Positions 10,479 to 21,500 of a stretch of 61,961 nt of DNA are shown piece by piece. The stretch's first letter is position 1; each line of letters starts with the position of its first letter. The DNA is from Ochromonas danica (lineage: Eukaryota; Sar; Chrysophyceae; Chromulinales; Chromulinaceae), in the NCBI GenBank assembly GCA_015146655.1, contig VKHL01000163.1:1-61961 (forward strand). Reading direction: 5' to 3'. The position numbers were made by a program, and so were the translations under genes. The notes beneath the pieces are model-generated. The model saw only the letters and a program-made list of their open reading frames with translations. It had not been told where the DNA came from and ran no database searches.

Positions 10479-13401
10479 TTAATGAGGAGGTTAATGAGGG
10501 GAAGGAAGAGAAAGCCCAGAAGACTAATGAGCAAGAGCAGGACATCTTGATCCCTGGAAGTCTAGCTGAGGCATCAGAGAAGGAGAAAGAGTTCTCCTGG
10601 ATGGCTCCGCAGCAGCAATCGCAATCAAACTCTCTGCTCTCTCTGAACGAGCAGTCAAAAGAGACGCTGTCAGCGAAAACACAGCAAAGCCTCTCGCTGA
10701 GAGAGTCGTTGCTACAGGCCATCGAGGCCGAGCTGCGCCCCTCGTCCGCCCCTGCCAGCTCTCAGGCACCGAGGAAGAAGAAGAGCACTCCAGTCTTTCT
10801 CACTGAAGTGAAGCACCAGCAGACCAGACCTACTCGACGACCCGGCGCTACCTCTTCCTCCTCTGCACTGAATTTGAAACTGAAAACTGAAACTCTTTTC
10901 AGTCGACGCAGTCCCTCGCCAAGTCTGCCTGCAAGTCGTCCCTCCTCCTCTCCTCCCGCCATGTTGAGGAGCGAGAGGCAGCAAGTACCAAGAAGGAAGT
11001 CTGCTAATCGGAGTGCAACAGGGGGAGGCAAGGGAGGAGGAGGAGGAGGAGGGCAAAGTCCGATGCGCTACTGCCAACCCCTTCGCTTCAGCGCGGCGAG
11101 AGGTTGGCTGACTTTGTCAGAGAAATGTCCGCATCGCCTGTCCTTCCCTCAGTGTACTAGCACGCTGTGTCGCGAGGCGAAGGAAAAGAGCGACTGGCTG
11201 GATTCCGTGCGCTTGGAGGCTCGCAGGGCTCACGACCTCGTGCAGTCCGCGGACAAGCTGTGGAGGCAGAAGCTGCAGCAAGCCTTGGAGCACTCCCTGC
11301 AGGTCTGCCGCGAAACACAGGCTCGCGAGGTAAGTACCATCTCCATCTCAGTGAATGGTTTCCGTTTAGATTGAATCTCTTTCTTGGTTGACTACCTCAT
11401 AGACGGATGAGATGCGCAAGAGACTGTCGCAGCGCACTTCCAGTGAGGTTCACTTGGAGGAGACTCTGCATTACCTCCAGAAGAATGGCGGAAGAACCAC
11501 TCCAGCTGGAGTAGGAGGAGATCTCGAGCGACTGTACGAGGCGACGGGCTTCACAGAGGAACACTTGCGATTCGTGGCCAGACAAGTCGATCTGCACCGC
11601 GACCACGGCAAGAACTACTTGACGAGCTTGCTGGACCATCGCCGCGCAGATTTCCAACAAACTCTGCGAGAGACGCAAGCATCTCTGCGGTGAGTCAGTC
11701 AGTCAGTCAGTCTGTCACTTTGCTGTGAGTTGGGTGGCGCTGGTTGACGTCTTTGTTGCCAACAGATTGCCCGAGCAGGTGCTGGACGCGTTGCGCGATG
11801 GCCAAGAGCGGCGCATCGATTATCACGTGCAGCGCAGCGAGCGCGTCGTGGTCGACTTGTTGCGCCTCGCGCTGGGCCCTCGAAAGCCAGATTACACGCA
11901 GCCGCCCCTCGAGAACAGCGTCACCTTGGCTCTGGTGCAGCGCGCCTCGAGACAAGCCACGGAGGCGCTGCGAGGAGCTCTCACAGTCTTCGCTCAGGTT
12001 CGTCTTCCTCGTTATCGCCCAGACGTTGTGCTGACTGCTGACTGCTGGCTGTTGACTGCTGGCTGTTGACTCGATTAGATCTGCGAGGAAGTGCGGCGAC
12101 TGCTTCTGCCGTCCACCACAGCCGCTGCCATGACGAAGGCTGTCTCTTTTGTTAACACTGGAATAGGATCTCCTCCACGCAGCAGCCGGAGGGCTAATAA
12201 GAGGAGCACGAGGCCGAAGAGCGCGCCTCTTCCCCAGGCCGAGCAAGAGCAGAAGGGGAGCCAGCAAGAGGGACTGGCTCGCCCCTTTGTCAGCGAGCAG
12301 AACCTCTTCGCATCGTCGCTCTATGAGTCAGACTTCGAACAGACAGCGCAGGAGGAGCAGCCGCCGCGTCAGTTGATGCAGGAGGAGTTGTTTGAGAGGG
12401 AGGACCTGGAGGAGGAGCAGGAGGAGGAGGTGGAGGAAGAAGTGGGCATGACCTCCCATTCCTCTTACCATGGCCGGGAATCATCTCGACTGGAGGTTGG
12501 AGACGGTACGAGCACAACTTCTACTGGCGGAGGAGGAGCAGGAGGAGACTACGAGGATGACTTCGTGCATCAAAGCAGTATCTTGAGCCAGGGCCCAGAC
12601 AATGCTACCCTCCTCGCAGGCAAGGGCCCCATGAAGTCCTCACAAAACGATGGCGATGGCGGAGGAGGAGGAGGAGGAGAGCATCGGAGGGGGCGAGGCT
12701 CGAGGAAGGGCAAGAAAGGCAAACATCGTGTCCGGCTTCCCTCTGGATCAGCTCTCAAGGAAGAGTTGGCACTGGCGAAGCTGCCGGACAGCAAGCTTCA
12801 CCGCCAGAATTTGCTGCAGGACCTCATAGGCAAAGGGCGAGGGCGGCAGCAGACGAAGGGCGCGATGTCTCGCCTGCGCAGAGAGTTGCTCAACAAAGTG
12901 GAGGAGGGCAGTCGATACAGCCTGCACTTCGAGTCCAACGAAGACTCACAGCACGAGGGGCAGAAGGAGGAGAAAGAAGGGGAAGAGGAGCAGCAGCAGG
13001 AGGAGGAGGAGGAACAGGTTTGCGCCAATTGCTTCCAAGTCTTCTCCGGCACTGCCAAGCGCTTGCCTCGTCTGGTGGAGGGCGCCGTGGGCAACGAGAT
13101 GTGCTGGCGAGAGGCGCTGACAGCGGTACAGCAGCCAGGCGCCTCTGCACCGGATCTGCTGAAGAAAGTGCGGCTGGGCGGAGAGGTGCAGGACCAGCGC
13201 CGCGCCTTCCTGCAGCGCCTGCAGCGATCTGCGCTCATCGAGAGAGGAACAGCCGCAGGGCAAGGCCAAGGCCAAGCAGTTTTTTGCTCGTGGCCTTGCC
13301 TCCGTCAGAGAGCGCTCGCCCACTGCCCGCTGCAAAGGAGATACCAGACGGAGATTCTCATCGACATGGTCGCGTCAGGATCCCTGCAGGATGACGTCTA
13401 A
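9299..13401 (+). CDS. Large acidic protein with repeated YxxDF motifs and a C-terminal Cys cluster
   Basis: Four exons (9299-11329, 11403-11689, 11766-11997, 12079-13401) join in phase and encode 1290 residues. The N-terminal half is extremely Glu/Gln-rich. It is punctuated by short aromatic motifs: SYAEDF (twice), AYSADF (twice), then LYESDF and DYEDDF further on. Two copies of a block beginning MLETSLAYSADF are nearly identical. Exons 1-3 end in helical, Arg/Leu-rich segments likely to form coiled coil. Near the C-terminus C-A-N-C-F-Q-V-F and F-C-S-W-P-C-L-R could form a zinc site. I do not recognise a family. The composition and motifs resemble centrosomal or ciliary scaffold proteins, which would fit the neighbouring calcyphosin-like gene; this is inference. 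Confidence 0.7.
9551..10432 (+). repeat. 63-bp internal direct repeat in the YxxDF gene
   Basis: 9551-9613 and 10370-10432 match except for two synonymous third-position changes in the YSAD codons. Similarity continues more weakly at protein level (E-E-V-N-E-G..K...L-[VI]-P-G-S), so the duplicated unit was originally longer, about 60 residues. Confidence 0.9.
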
Positions 13402-13906
13402 TGATGACGTCTAATGATGACGTCTAATGCTCATGACAAGTGATGATGACAAGTGGTGGTGATTGATTGGCTAGGAGGTGGTGGATGTGGTAAGTGAACA
13501 GAGTGGTGTAATGGTGTTTTCAATGATGAGGCGAGCATGTTGTCATTCTCTCTCTTTCTCTCTCTCCCTCTCTAGTTGTTTTGTTTTGTTGATTGATTGA
13601 TCTGCTGTGGTCTACACTGTGCCATCTGTCAGCTTATACAGTGTAGACATGCTAGATGACTATCGAGATGCTAGCTAACCCATATCTAGCGTTAACATCG
13701 ATTAGTTCCAGCGTAGTCAGTCATTGTTTGATTAACTCGTAATTAGCCTCTACCCGTTTTCAGAGTCTATTTCTGCAGTTTTGAATATTTGGATATTTGG
13801 ATATTTGGCAATTTGGATATTTAGCCTAGCCCCAGCCGTTTCATTGCCGTTACAATGACAGAGTGACATTGTGAAATAGTCTACTTCTACTGTACCGATA
13901 CGAGTC
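13391..13906. repeat. 13-bp tandem repeat over a stop codon, then a 505-bp intergenic region
   Basis: Three tandem copies of ATGACGTCTAATG (13391-13429) span the stop codon of the upstream gene; each copy contains the GAC-GTC-TAA stop context. The following intergenic sequence to 13906 holds a CT-rich stretch (13548-13575), a perfect hairpin (13610-13648) and a short GGATATTT-type tandem (about 13792-13822). No reading frame worth reporting was seen. Confidence 0.8.
13610..13648. terminator. Perfect 11-bp hairpin downstream of the YxxDF gene
   Basis: GTCTACACTGT (13610-13620) is followed after a 17-nt loop by its exact reverse complement (13638-13648). It lies 209 bp after the stop codon and 259 bp before the next start. 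It could be an RNA structure in the 3' UTR or the end of a small inverted-repeat element. Confidence 0.45.
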
Positions 13907-15414
13907 ATGGACTACCGGAAGACCAAGTCAAACTGGATGCGCCCTTCTCTAAATCCCATGGGCCCCAATGCCGGGCCAGCAGGGCGAGACTATCACCCGC
14001 GCGCCCCCTGGGCCCAGCAGAGCGAGGAGGTGGTCGAGGCCTTCGAGGCCAGCCTGCGGGCGATGGACGCCGACGTCAAGCCCCCTTGGGAACACGACGA
14101 CTACGAGCTCCAGCTGCGCGAGGCTGAGCGCCGCAAGGCTGAGGGCTACCGCTACCACTCGCTCTTCGAGGCGCCGCCGCTGACCGCGCAGCAGGCCAAG
14201 CAGATCGCAGACTACAAGATCAACCCGCCCTTCCGCTGCGCCTTCAACGAAGTGCACGAGCCTCTCAAGACGGCCAAGAAGCTCGTGCCGGAGAAGAATG
14301 GTCAGACGCGCAAGCCGTGGACTTACGGCCAGCTGCCCGCGGGGGGTCTTCCTGCTCGGCGCGCGGGGCCGTCGACTGCCCCCACCGCGCTGTGGGAGGC
14401 GCCGCGAGGAGACCAGGCGAGTCCAGCCTCAGAGGCTGTGCTGGCAGCCAGCGGCGACCCCGTGCTGGACTCTCTGCGCCGCCAACTGCTTCAACGAGGC
14501 GCCGCGGGCATCGCCGGCCTCGCGAGAAAGTTTCGAATCTTCGACGACAATAACGACCGCAAGCTCGACTTGAACGAGTTCTGCAAAGGCATGAAGGAGT
14601 GCGAGGTCGTGGACCTCTCAGACAAGGCCATCCAGCACCTCTTCCGCTATTTCGGTAGTCTCTCTCTAAAATACTCTCGCTACCCTTCGCTAGTCAACCT
14701 TTTGTCTTCCTTTGTGGTGCTGCAGATCGAGACGATTCGGGGTCGATAAGCTTCGAAGAGTTTCTGGTTGGGCTGCGGGGAGTCTTGAGCGATCGTCGTC
14801 GAGATATCGTCCGCCAAGCCTTCCGCGTGCTAGACGAGGACGGCTCAGGCGCTGTGGATGTCGACGAGCTGGCCAGGAAGTACAGCGCGCAAGCACATCC
14901 AGACTTCTTAGCGGGCAGGCGATCGGAGAAGGAAATTCTGCGAGAGTTCTTGGAAACCTTTCGAGGCGCAGGAGGAGGAGGAGGAGGAGAGGTAGTCACG
15001 CTGGAGGACTTCGAGAGATACTATGCCAACCTGAGCGCGAGCGTTGACGACGACGACTACTTCGAGCTAGTCGTGCGCAACGCGTGGAGGATCAGCGGCG
15101 GCGAAGGATGGTGTGCTAACACGGCCAACAAGAGAATTCTCGTGAGACACGCTGACGGCAGAGAGACCGTCGAGGAAGAAGCTCGCAACAGGCCAACAAC
15201 AACCGCAGCAACAGGTAATAGTAATAATAACAGCAATAGAGTAGGAACAGCAGGCGATGGAGGCGATGATAACAGCGGGTGGAGCAGGAGGAGGAGGAGC
15301 ACACAGCCTGTCCCTCTTGGCGCCTCACTAGTCAACAATACTAACAATAGCAATACTAGCAATACTAGCAATACTAGCAATACTAACAACACTATACTAT
15401 ACAAGCAGCGGTAG
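13907..15414 (+). CDS. Calcyphosin-like EF-hand protein
   Basis: Two exons (13907-14654 and 14726-15414) join in phase 1; the junction restores the calcium loop D-R-D-D-S-G-S-I-S-F. The first 170 residues or so carry no domain I recognise (Arg/Pro/Trp-rich). A calcyphosin-type EF-hand series follows: F-D-D-N-N-D-R-K-L-D-L-N-E-F, D-R-D-D-S-G-S-I-S-F-E-E-F and D-E-D-G-S-G-A-V-D-V-D-E-L. A weaker fourth hand follows, in which the linker has grown a Gly run. The end is a low-complexity Asn/Ser/Thr tail encoded by an AATACTAGC-type tandem repeat. Calcyphosins are calcium sensors common in flagellar axonemes. Compared with the animal proteins (about 190-210 residues), this one has a long N-terminal extension and a disordered tail (478 residues in all). 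Confidence 0.82.
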
Positions 15415-15654
15415 CGGTAGCGATAGCTCTCAGCTAGTCTCATCGATAACACTAACTCACTGAAGTTGTTAATTCCTTCTTACTTAATACAATGCAATGC
15501 AATACGTTAGGCTATGTTATCATACGTAGTTATGATACTATCTAGTACTACTTAGTATGATCAATGAGAGCGAATCAATTGGCGGCAAGCGATTAGCTGA
15601 TAGCTCGCAACCTCTCGGCTCTGATTAGCTCCACTAGAGAAGACTAGACAGACG

Positions 15655-17160
15655 TTAGAGAAGGTCGACGATCTTGTAGCCGAAGAATGCGTTGAGTTTG
15701 TCTGAGAAGTATTGCACGGCCTGGCGATTGGTCATCTTGGCGGCGACCTCGACGGACCAGTCCTTGTCCTCCACCAGCCCTGCAGCCACTGACATGAGCT
15801 CAAGCTGCAGATCGGTCAAGGGGCTGTCTGGGGTGACCGTTGGGCCCGCGCCGCCGCGGAAGGTCTGCGGCAAGTGCTCGGGGCAGTCGCTGCGCAGGGG
15901 AGCGGAGAAGACGTGCTCGAAGGTCGCGGCCCAAGCATCGCGCTGCGTGAGATAGTCCTGCTTCGTCCCTCTCTTCGTGGGGCGGAACAGTTTGTGCACA
16001 ACAGTGGCTGCAATGCTGGAGTGCTCGTACTGCGCCTCTCCCTGTGGGGGCGCGTGATAGACGGCGCCTCGAGCAACATGCGGAGACACTATCACAGTGG
16101 GCACTCTGATGCCCAGGCGCTGGAAGTCGAAAGGATCGTCAGTGGAGTTCAACCCATCTGGGCTGGGCACGTTGAGAGGCGTGGCGACGTGATCGAAGAA
16201 GCCGCCGTGCTCGTCGTAGGTGATGACCAGCGCGCTCTTCTCCCACACAGGAGAGTTGCGCACTGCCTCGTACACTTGCTTGATCAACTCCTCGCCAAGA
16301 GAGACGTCGTGGTCGGGGTGCTGGTCAGTGGCGGGGTGCTTCTCGGTCACGAAGTAGTTTGGCTCGAGCCAGGCGAAGGGCGGCAAGTCGCCGTTGGCCG
16401 CGTCCTCGTAGAAACTGCGCAGCGCCCGATAGCGATGCCTCTCTTCAAAACGGCGCATGTCCTTAAACATGGCCACAGCGGGCACGGACTGGAAGTAAAC
16501 GCGGTAGTCCAGGCCCATGTCCAGCAGTTGGCGGAACATCGTCTTCTGGGGCAGGCCGCGCAGGATGGTCTCCTTGTCGTTGGTGCCCATGCCATGGCTC
16601 GTAGCACTTGCAGCATAGGCACGATTGGGCATGGTGGGTCCCGGCACAGAAGCGAACCATCCGTCGATGACCGCGTACTCCAGCGTGAGGTTGGACAAGA
16701 CGGGCAGGTGCGCGGCGGAGAAGCACTTCATCACCTGCTCGCCTCCCTCCTGGCTGCCCGTCACGCCGCTGTAGGACTCAATGAAGCCGCTCATCTGAGG
16801 CTGAGAGCCGTCGGGAGGACTCTGCTGGCCGAAGATCTGCAAAGTGGTTCCCGCGATGGAGTGCGAGGGACTCGTCTGCACGTAGACCGCGTCGTCACTC
16901 ACTGACACGGCTTTGCTGGTGCCGTCCTGGGGGTTGACTAGGTTAGAGCACTTGTCCTCATCGGGCAAACAGCCCACGATCTCAGCGTTTTTCTCTTTGA
17001 GAAGGCCCAGCATGTGGTCAAAGCTGCGATTCTCAAGCATGAGAACAATGACATGCTCGATCGCAGTCGTGGCGGAAGATACTTTCTCACCCACATTAGG
17101 ATCACTGTGAGCGACGAGAATGACCACCAGGGTCACTAACAGCGCAAAGAAGAGCTTCAT
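15655..17160 (-). CDS. Secreted phosphoesterase of the phospholipase C/acid phosphatase type
   Basis: A single-exon frame of 501 residues. Residues 1-19 form a signal peptide (MKLFFALLVTLVVILVAHS). The mature protein opens with I-E-H-V-I-V-L-M-L-E-N-R-S-F-D-H, the family's metal-binding N-terminal motif. Later come PGPTMPNR, Y-D-E-H-G-G-F-F-D-H-V and V-P-T-V-I-V-S-P-H-V-A-R-G. These mark the phosphoesterase family containing non-specific phospholipases C and the AcpA-type acid phosphatases. The length is normal for the family and all core motifs are present. Likely role: extracellular or vacuolar release of phosphate from phospholipids or phosphoesters, for example during phosphate scarcity (family-based inference). 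It shares a 155-bp divergent promoter with PrmA, and 240 bp (15415-15654, nothing recognised) separate its stop from the EF-hand gene. Confidence 0.85.
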   Translation of the reverse strand: MKLFFALLVTLVVILVAHSDPNVGEKVSSATTAIEHVIVLMLENRSFDHMLGLLKEKNAEIVGCLPDEDKCSNLVNPQDGTSKAVSVSDDAVYVQTSPSHSIAGTTLQIFGQQSPPDGSQPQMSGFIESYSGVTGSQEGGEQVMKCFSAAHLPVLSNLTLEYAVIDGWFASVPGPTMPNRAYAASATSHGMGTNDKETILRGLPQKTMFRQLLDMGLDYRVYFQSVPAVAMFKDMRRFEERHRYRALRSFYEDAANGDLPPFAWLEPNYFVTEKHPATDQHPDHDVSLGEELIKQVYEAVRNSPVWEKSALVITYDEHGGFFDHVATPLNVPSPDGLNSTDDPFDFQRLGIRVPTVIVSPHVARGAVYHAPPQGEAQYEHSSIAATVVHKLFRPTKRGTKQDYLTQRDAWAATFEHVFSAPLRSDCPEHLPQTFRGGAGPTVTPDSPLTDLQLELMSVAAGLVEDKDWSVEVAAKMTNRQAVQYFSDKLNAFFGYKIVDLL

Positions 17161-17315
17161 TCGCTTGGATTGCCTTCCTGTTGGCTTCGCCCTATTGTTA
17201 TTGCGTGGGGAGATTCCAACTACTAGCCACGCATCACAATAATAATGTTACCACGCAACACAATAACAGTTGCCACTGATACTGCCAGCAGGTCCTCCTC
17301 TTGCCAGATCCAATC

Positions 17316-18488
17316 ATGATGAACATTGCATGGATTCTATTGCTGTGCTCACCTTTGGTGCTTTCCTTTCGTCCTTTCTTTCCGCTCAGAGCTCTTAAGT
17401 TTCATGGCGCGCAGCGCTTGTTCAGCTCTGAGGAGACGGAAGAGTACGCGCCTCTCAAGCAGCTGTCCATCCTGCTGAACTGCGAGGAAGTCGACCCCGA
17501 CGAGATCAGCGAGCTTCTCTTCGAAGTGGGCTGCTTGAGTGTTAGTGTAGAAGTGCTTTCTGAGAAACCCGAAGTGCTGAACGATGAAAGCAAATGGGCA
17601 GATCTCGTGAAGACGCGCTCCTGGGCCAACGCCTTGCTGAGAGCGAACATTCCGGCCTCCTTCGACGAGGAGGCGCTCGTCGATATCATTCGCACTTCCT
17701 ACCCGTCGATTCCATTTGAGGTGCACTCGCAGGCCCTGCAGCCAAGGGACTGGGTGGCGGAGGTGCAGCAGGACTGGAAGCCTCAATTGGTGGGCGACCT
17801 CACCATTCGCTTTCCTTGGCATGCTGACCTGCCCATGGAGACGAAGCATTGCCTGACTTTGGAAGGTGGAGCCGCGTTTGGCACGGGCGATCACCCCACC
17901 ACTCGTCTGTGCCTGCGCTTCCTGCAGAGAACTCTCGCCGTGGCCAGAGAGGCTGTGGCCACGTCAGTGCTCGACTACGGCTGCGGCTCTGCCATTCTTG
18001 CCCTTGCCGCTCTCAAGTATGGAGCAACTTCAGCTGTGGGCACAGAGATCGACCGCGATGCTCTCTTGAGTTCTCGTCGCAACGCTCTCAACAACGGCCT
18101 GCACGTCGACCTCTTCCTCGCAGACGAAGACCCCGCCAACGAGGAAATAGACAGCGTCTTGTTGAACCAGTTAAGGGGCATGGCTCCAGAGAGTAAACAG
18201 CACATTGAGAGAGAGGAAGATATGCATTTCCCGGGAGTGGAAGAGCTCAAAGGCCAAACCTTCGACCTCGTGGTGGCCAACATTCTGGCGCCTGTTCTAA
18301 TCTCTCTCGCCCCTTTGCTGGCTGCTCACACCAAAATAGATGGAAAGCTGGCTATGTCGGGTGTTATAGCCAAGCAGGCCGAGGCCGTGTGCGCCGCATA
18401 CCGCCCATTCTTCTCACTTGTTGAGGTGGAGGAGGCGGAGGAGGACTGGGTGCTAATCACTGCTTCTGGACGCATCCGGGCAGATTAG
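17316..18488 (+). CDS. prmA: Ribosomal protein L11 methyltransferase, probably plastid-targeted
   Basis: A single-exon frame of 390 residues from the ATG at 17316 (a second Met follows directly). The catalytic domain shows A-A-F-G-T-G-D-H-P-T-T-R, the SAM-binding loop D-Y-G-C-G-S-A-I-L-A, the acidic E-I-D-R-D-A and the late V-V-A-N-I-L-A-P. Together these are diagnostic of PrmA, which trimethylates ribosomal protein L11. The N-terminus is a hydrophobic signal (residues 1-17) followed immediately by S-F-R-P-F-F and a basic stretch (LRALKFHGAQR). A signal peptide with Phe at the cleavage point plus a transit peptide is the plastid-import signature of algae with red secondary plastids. Mitochondrial targeting is less likely. 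Confidence 0.85.
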   Translation: MMNIAWILLLCSPLVLSFRPFFPLRALKFHGAQRLFSSEETEEYAPLKQLSILLNCEEVDPDEISELLFEVGCLSVSVEVLSEKPEVLNDESKWADLVKTRSWANALLRANIPASFDEEALVDIIRTSYPSIPFEVHSQALQPRDWVAEVQQDWKPQLVGDLTIRFPWHADLPMETKHCLTLEGGAAFGTGDHPTTRLCLRFLQRTLAVAREAVATSVLDYGCGSAILALAALKYGATSAVGTEIDRDALLSSRRNALNNGLHVDLFLADEDPANEEIDSVLLNQLRGMAPESKQHIEREEDMHFPGVEELKGQTFDLVVANILAPVLISLAPLLAAHTKIDGKLAMSGVIAKQAEAVCAAYRPFFSLVEVEEAEEDWVLITASGRIRAD

Positions 18489-18541
18489 GTGAAACTTGTA
18501 TGAAGGAAGCAAGCTAGTGTATGTATAGATAGAGTGTAAAT

Positions 18542-21500
18542 TTAAAGGCGCAATAAGAGCTGCTGCAATCGCGCGGCGACTTCGAGCACCTGCGCTTGAC
18601 TGTCCAGCACGCCATTACGAGCAAATGTCCGCACACGCTCGCCCTGCAGAGCCAGCACCTCCTTAGCACTCTCGCCCTGCAAACAGCTCTCCAGGGCATT
18701 GAAAGCTGCAATCTTAACCTTCGCAAACTTTGGCTCCTGTAGTGCCAATTGAATGCAGTCCAGCAGGCCAGCAATCAGGTCTGCAGGCAGCAATGTGCGG
18801 CCGCCTATTGCCCCGAGAAGGTGTAATGTGGCCCGCCGAACAGACCAAACCTCCTCGCGCATGCTGTCCATAGCCCATGAAATTAGGTCTTTCATTAGCT
18901 GTTTCTCTTGTTCCTGCTCCATATTTCCTTCGAGAGAGACCCAGGCTCCGGTCAAAGCATCGATGAGATGCATTCGATAGACTGGGTCCATGGATCCACG
19001 TCGCCCCGCATAACTCGCACTGCTTTCCTCAACAGAGACAGATTTGCCATTGTTATCAAGGCCACCGTTACTACTCGGGACATTGGAGATGTCAACATCG
19101 CCGGCTTCTTCGCCTGCGGTGGTTGTGTTTGCTGAGTCAGGTTCAGAAGCTGAATCCTGGTCGCTAGCAGCACGCTTGAGAGATCTGGAGGTAGGTTGAG
19201 ATTGGTGGAGGTGCTTAGCACTGTAGGAGGAGCCGTAGCGATGGCCGAAGAGAGCAGCAGTTGCCAAGCCTCGATTAGCATTTGCTGCCGATTTCTCTTT
19301 GACAACGATTCGAGGTCTTCTGGCTGACGAAGAGAGCATTTCATCGGAATCCTCTTGGGTGATTCGAGGTCGAGCTCGTAGTTGAGCCAGCTGGATAAGG
19401 ATTGGAACGATTGCACGACAGGCCGCAGGTATAGTTGAACGAAAGAGAGTCCAAGGCACAGCAACCATAGCTCGAGCAGCAGCCAGTCTGTAGTCCGCCT
19501 CCTTTCGAGATAATTCGTGTGCAAAGTAAAGGAGGAAGGCGCGTGGATTCATTGTCCAGTCAGTGGTGCACAGAAAGTTGGGATCGCGGTTGGCTTGAAA
19601 GAGAGCGCGCAGTTCTTCTTGCAGCGAGGAGCTCTGGAAAAGAGCATCTCCTGTCTCACTTATCTCCAATCTTAGGGGGCGGGGAAGAGAATCAGAATTT
19701 AGTAACAGAGCGATGGGCGGTGAGTCCAAGTTGTAAGAGAACTGATTCGCTGCGGAGGCACCACATTCCTCTCCCGTCACATTTCCAGCTTTCGCCAGAA
19801 TCAAAGACAAACACTCCAACACCTCCTCTTGACCCTGCCATGCATTGCATCGCATTGTGGACCACAAGGCCGCCAACACACGACCCATGTTTGGTGCCAA
19901 GAGTGGCCATGCCATATTTGCCAACAGTTCTCGCACTATTCCCGTGGCTTGCCTTCGTCGCTCCCAAGATAAACTCAAGAGGAGAAGGGCAGCGTGTCGT
20001 GTAATAGGAACAACAGCTCTTCGTATGGCCATGACCTTCGAACCAACGCCAGTTGTTTCTAGAACAGCACTGAAGGTCTGCGACCATTGCTCGCGAACTT
20101 CTTCCTCTATTTCTTCGCTGCCCACAAACGCCGTGCTCAGCAGCAAAGAAATGAGATCGCTATCTTTCAAGCGATCCCCTGCCTTCTTAATTATTTCCTG
20201 AAGAGCCGCTGCCATAACTCGAGGCAGATCCTTTTCTTGCAAAGAAGAGGAGAACGAAGCTGAGCAAGTCTCGTAACACTCAATCAGTTGTCGCACTTCA
20301 TCTTCTAAAGCTTCCTCTTGGGTTACTTTGGCAAGCATACCAATGGCTTGAATAATCGTTTTTCTCAAAGCGAAACTCATGCCTGGGCGAGCAGATAGAG
20401 TAAGTCGCAGCAGTTGCAGCGCCTCAGGGCCTATGCGCGCCATTTCCACAGGAAACTTCTCGACAAGGAAAGAAAAGGCATCCGCAGCGGCAGCACGAGT
20501 TGGAAGACCAACACCTCCGCGAAGATGCCGTATGAGCACTGAACAGGTTGCAGGGAGTAGATCTGCCGGCAGAGCCACGAGGCAGGCCCTCAAGGCCTCC
20601 AGCACAGGAGAACTCTGAGATAATTGCAGTCTCTTTTGCTCCCAGTCCACCTCAGAGACTCCATTGGCGGTGTTTCCAACATGAAATTGCATATAAACGA
20701 GCATCTGTGGCTCCATTGCGCTCGCAGCTTCGAGCAAAACGTCTATTACCTTCTCGAGCCATGGGCGAAGAAGAGAAGGAACGCGCTGCACCAACTTGAG
20801 TAAAGCTCCGAGAGAAAACCCTCGCGCCTCCAAACATGGCGCTGTTAATCCCTCATCAAGAAGAAGTGGCAGGGAGGCCTCAACCACGTCAACGTTCTCA
20901 CAAGCCATGAGCATCTGATTTAATAAAGTTTTCATAAATGAAGCCGCCGCTTTGCGAGTAGACTCACGAAGATCATCCATGACACGGAAGCCTTTGCGCA
21001 GCAAGAGAGGGAGGTGTTTGGTTAGCAGAGGGTCCCAATGTTGCCCTCCATCCGAGCCTCGCGTTAGAATAGTTTCAAGGCAAATGCACACCGCCTCTCG
21101 CTCTCTCCATCTAGGATTGAGCATATTGTCAATCAAATAGGGCAAAATAGAGGGAAAATTATCCCGAAGAACACCGCCTTCTGCTTGCTTGAGTGGATTG
21201 GCAAGCAGCTGTTCCCAAACTTCGCGCATGACCTGCCGCACAGCCACAACGGGGTCATTCTTGGCCACGAAGAGCATGGGAATGAGAGGAACTAAACGAG
21301 ATGCTTGAATAGAGACCACAGGTGGCCTATACAAAGCAAAAAGGGGGGCTGTCACAGAAGAAGCAGAACAGGAAGAAAACGTTGGGTCTGAGCGGATGAG
21401 TTGCGCCAATACCATCATGATCACGCCACTTTCCTTGCTCTGCGATAGGAAGAACAAGGATTGTCAACAAAGGCAGTCACAAAGGAGAAACAAAGGGAAC

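Noticed and set aside
15874-16905. 343-residue + strand reading frame
   Set aside because: It lies entirely opposite the phosphoesterase, which has a signal peptide and all family motifs. The + frame is His/Arg/Gln-rich with no domain, as expected for an antisense shadow in GC-rich DNA.
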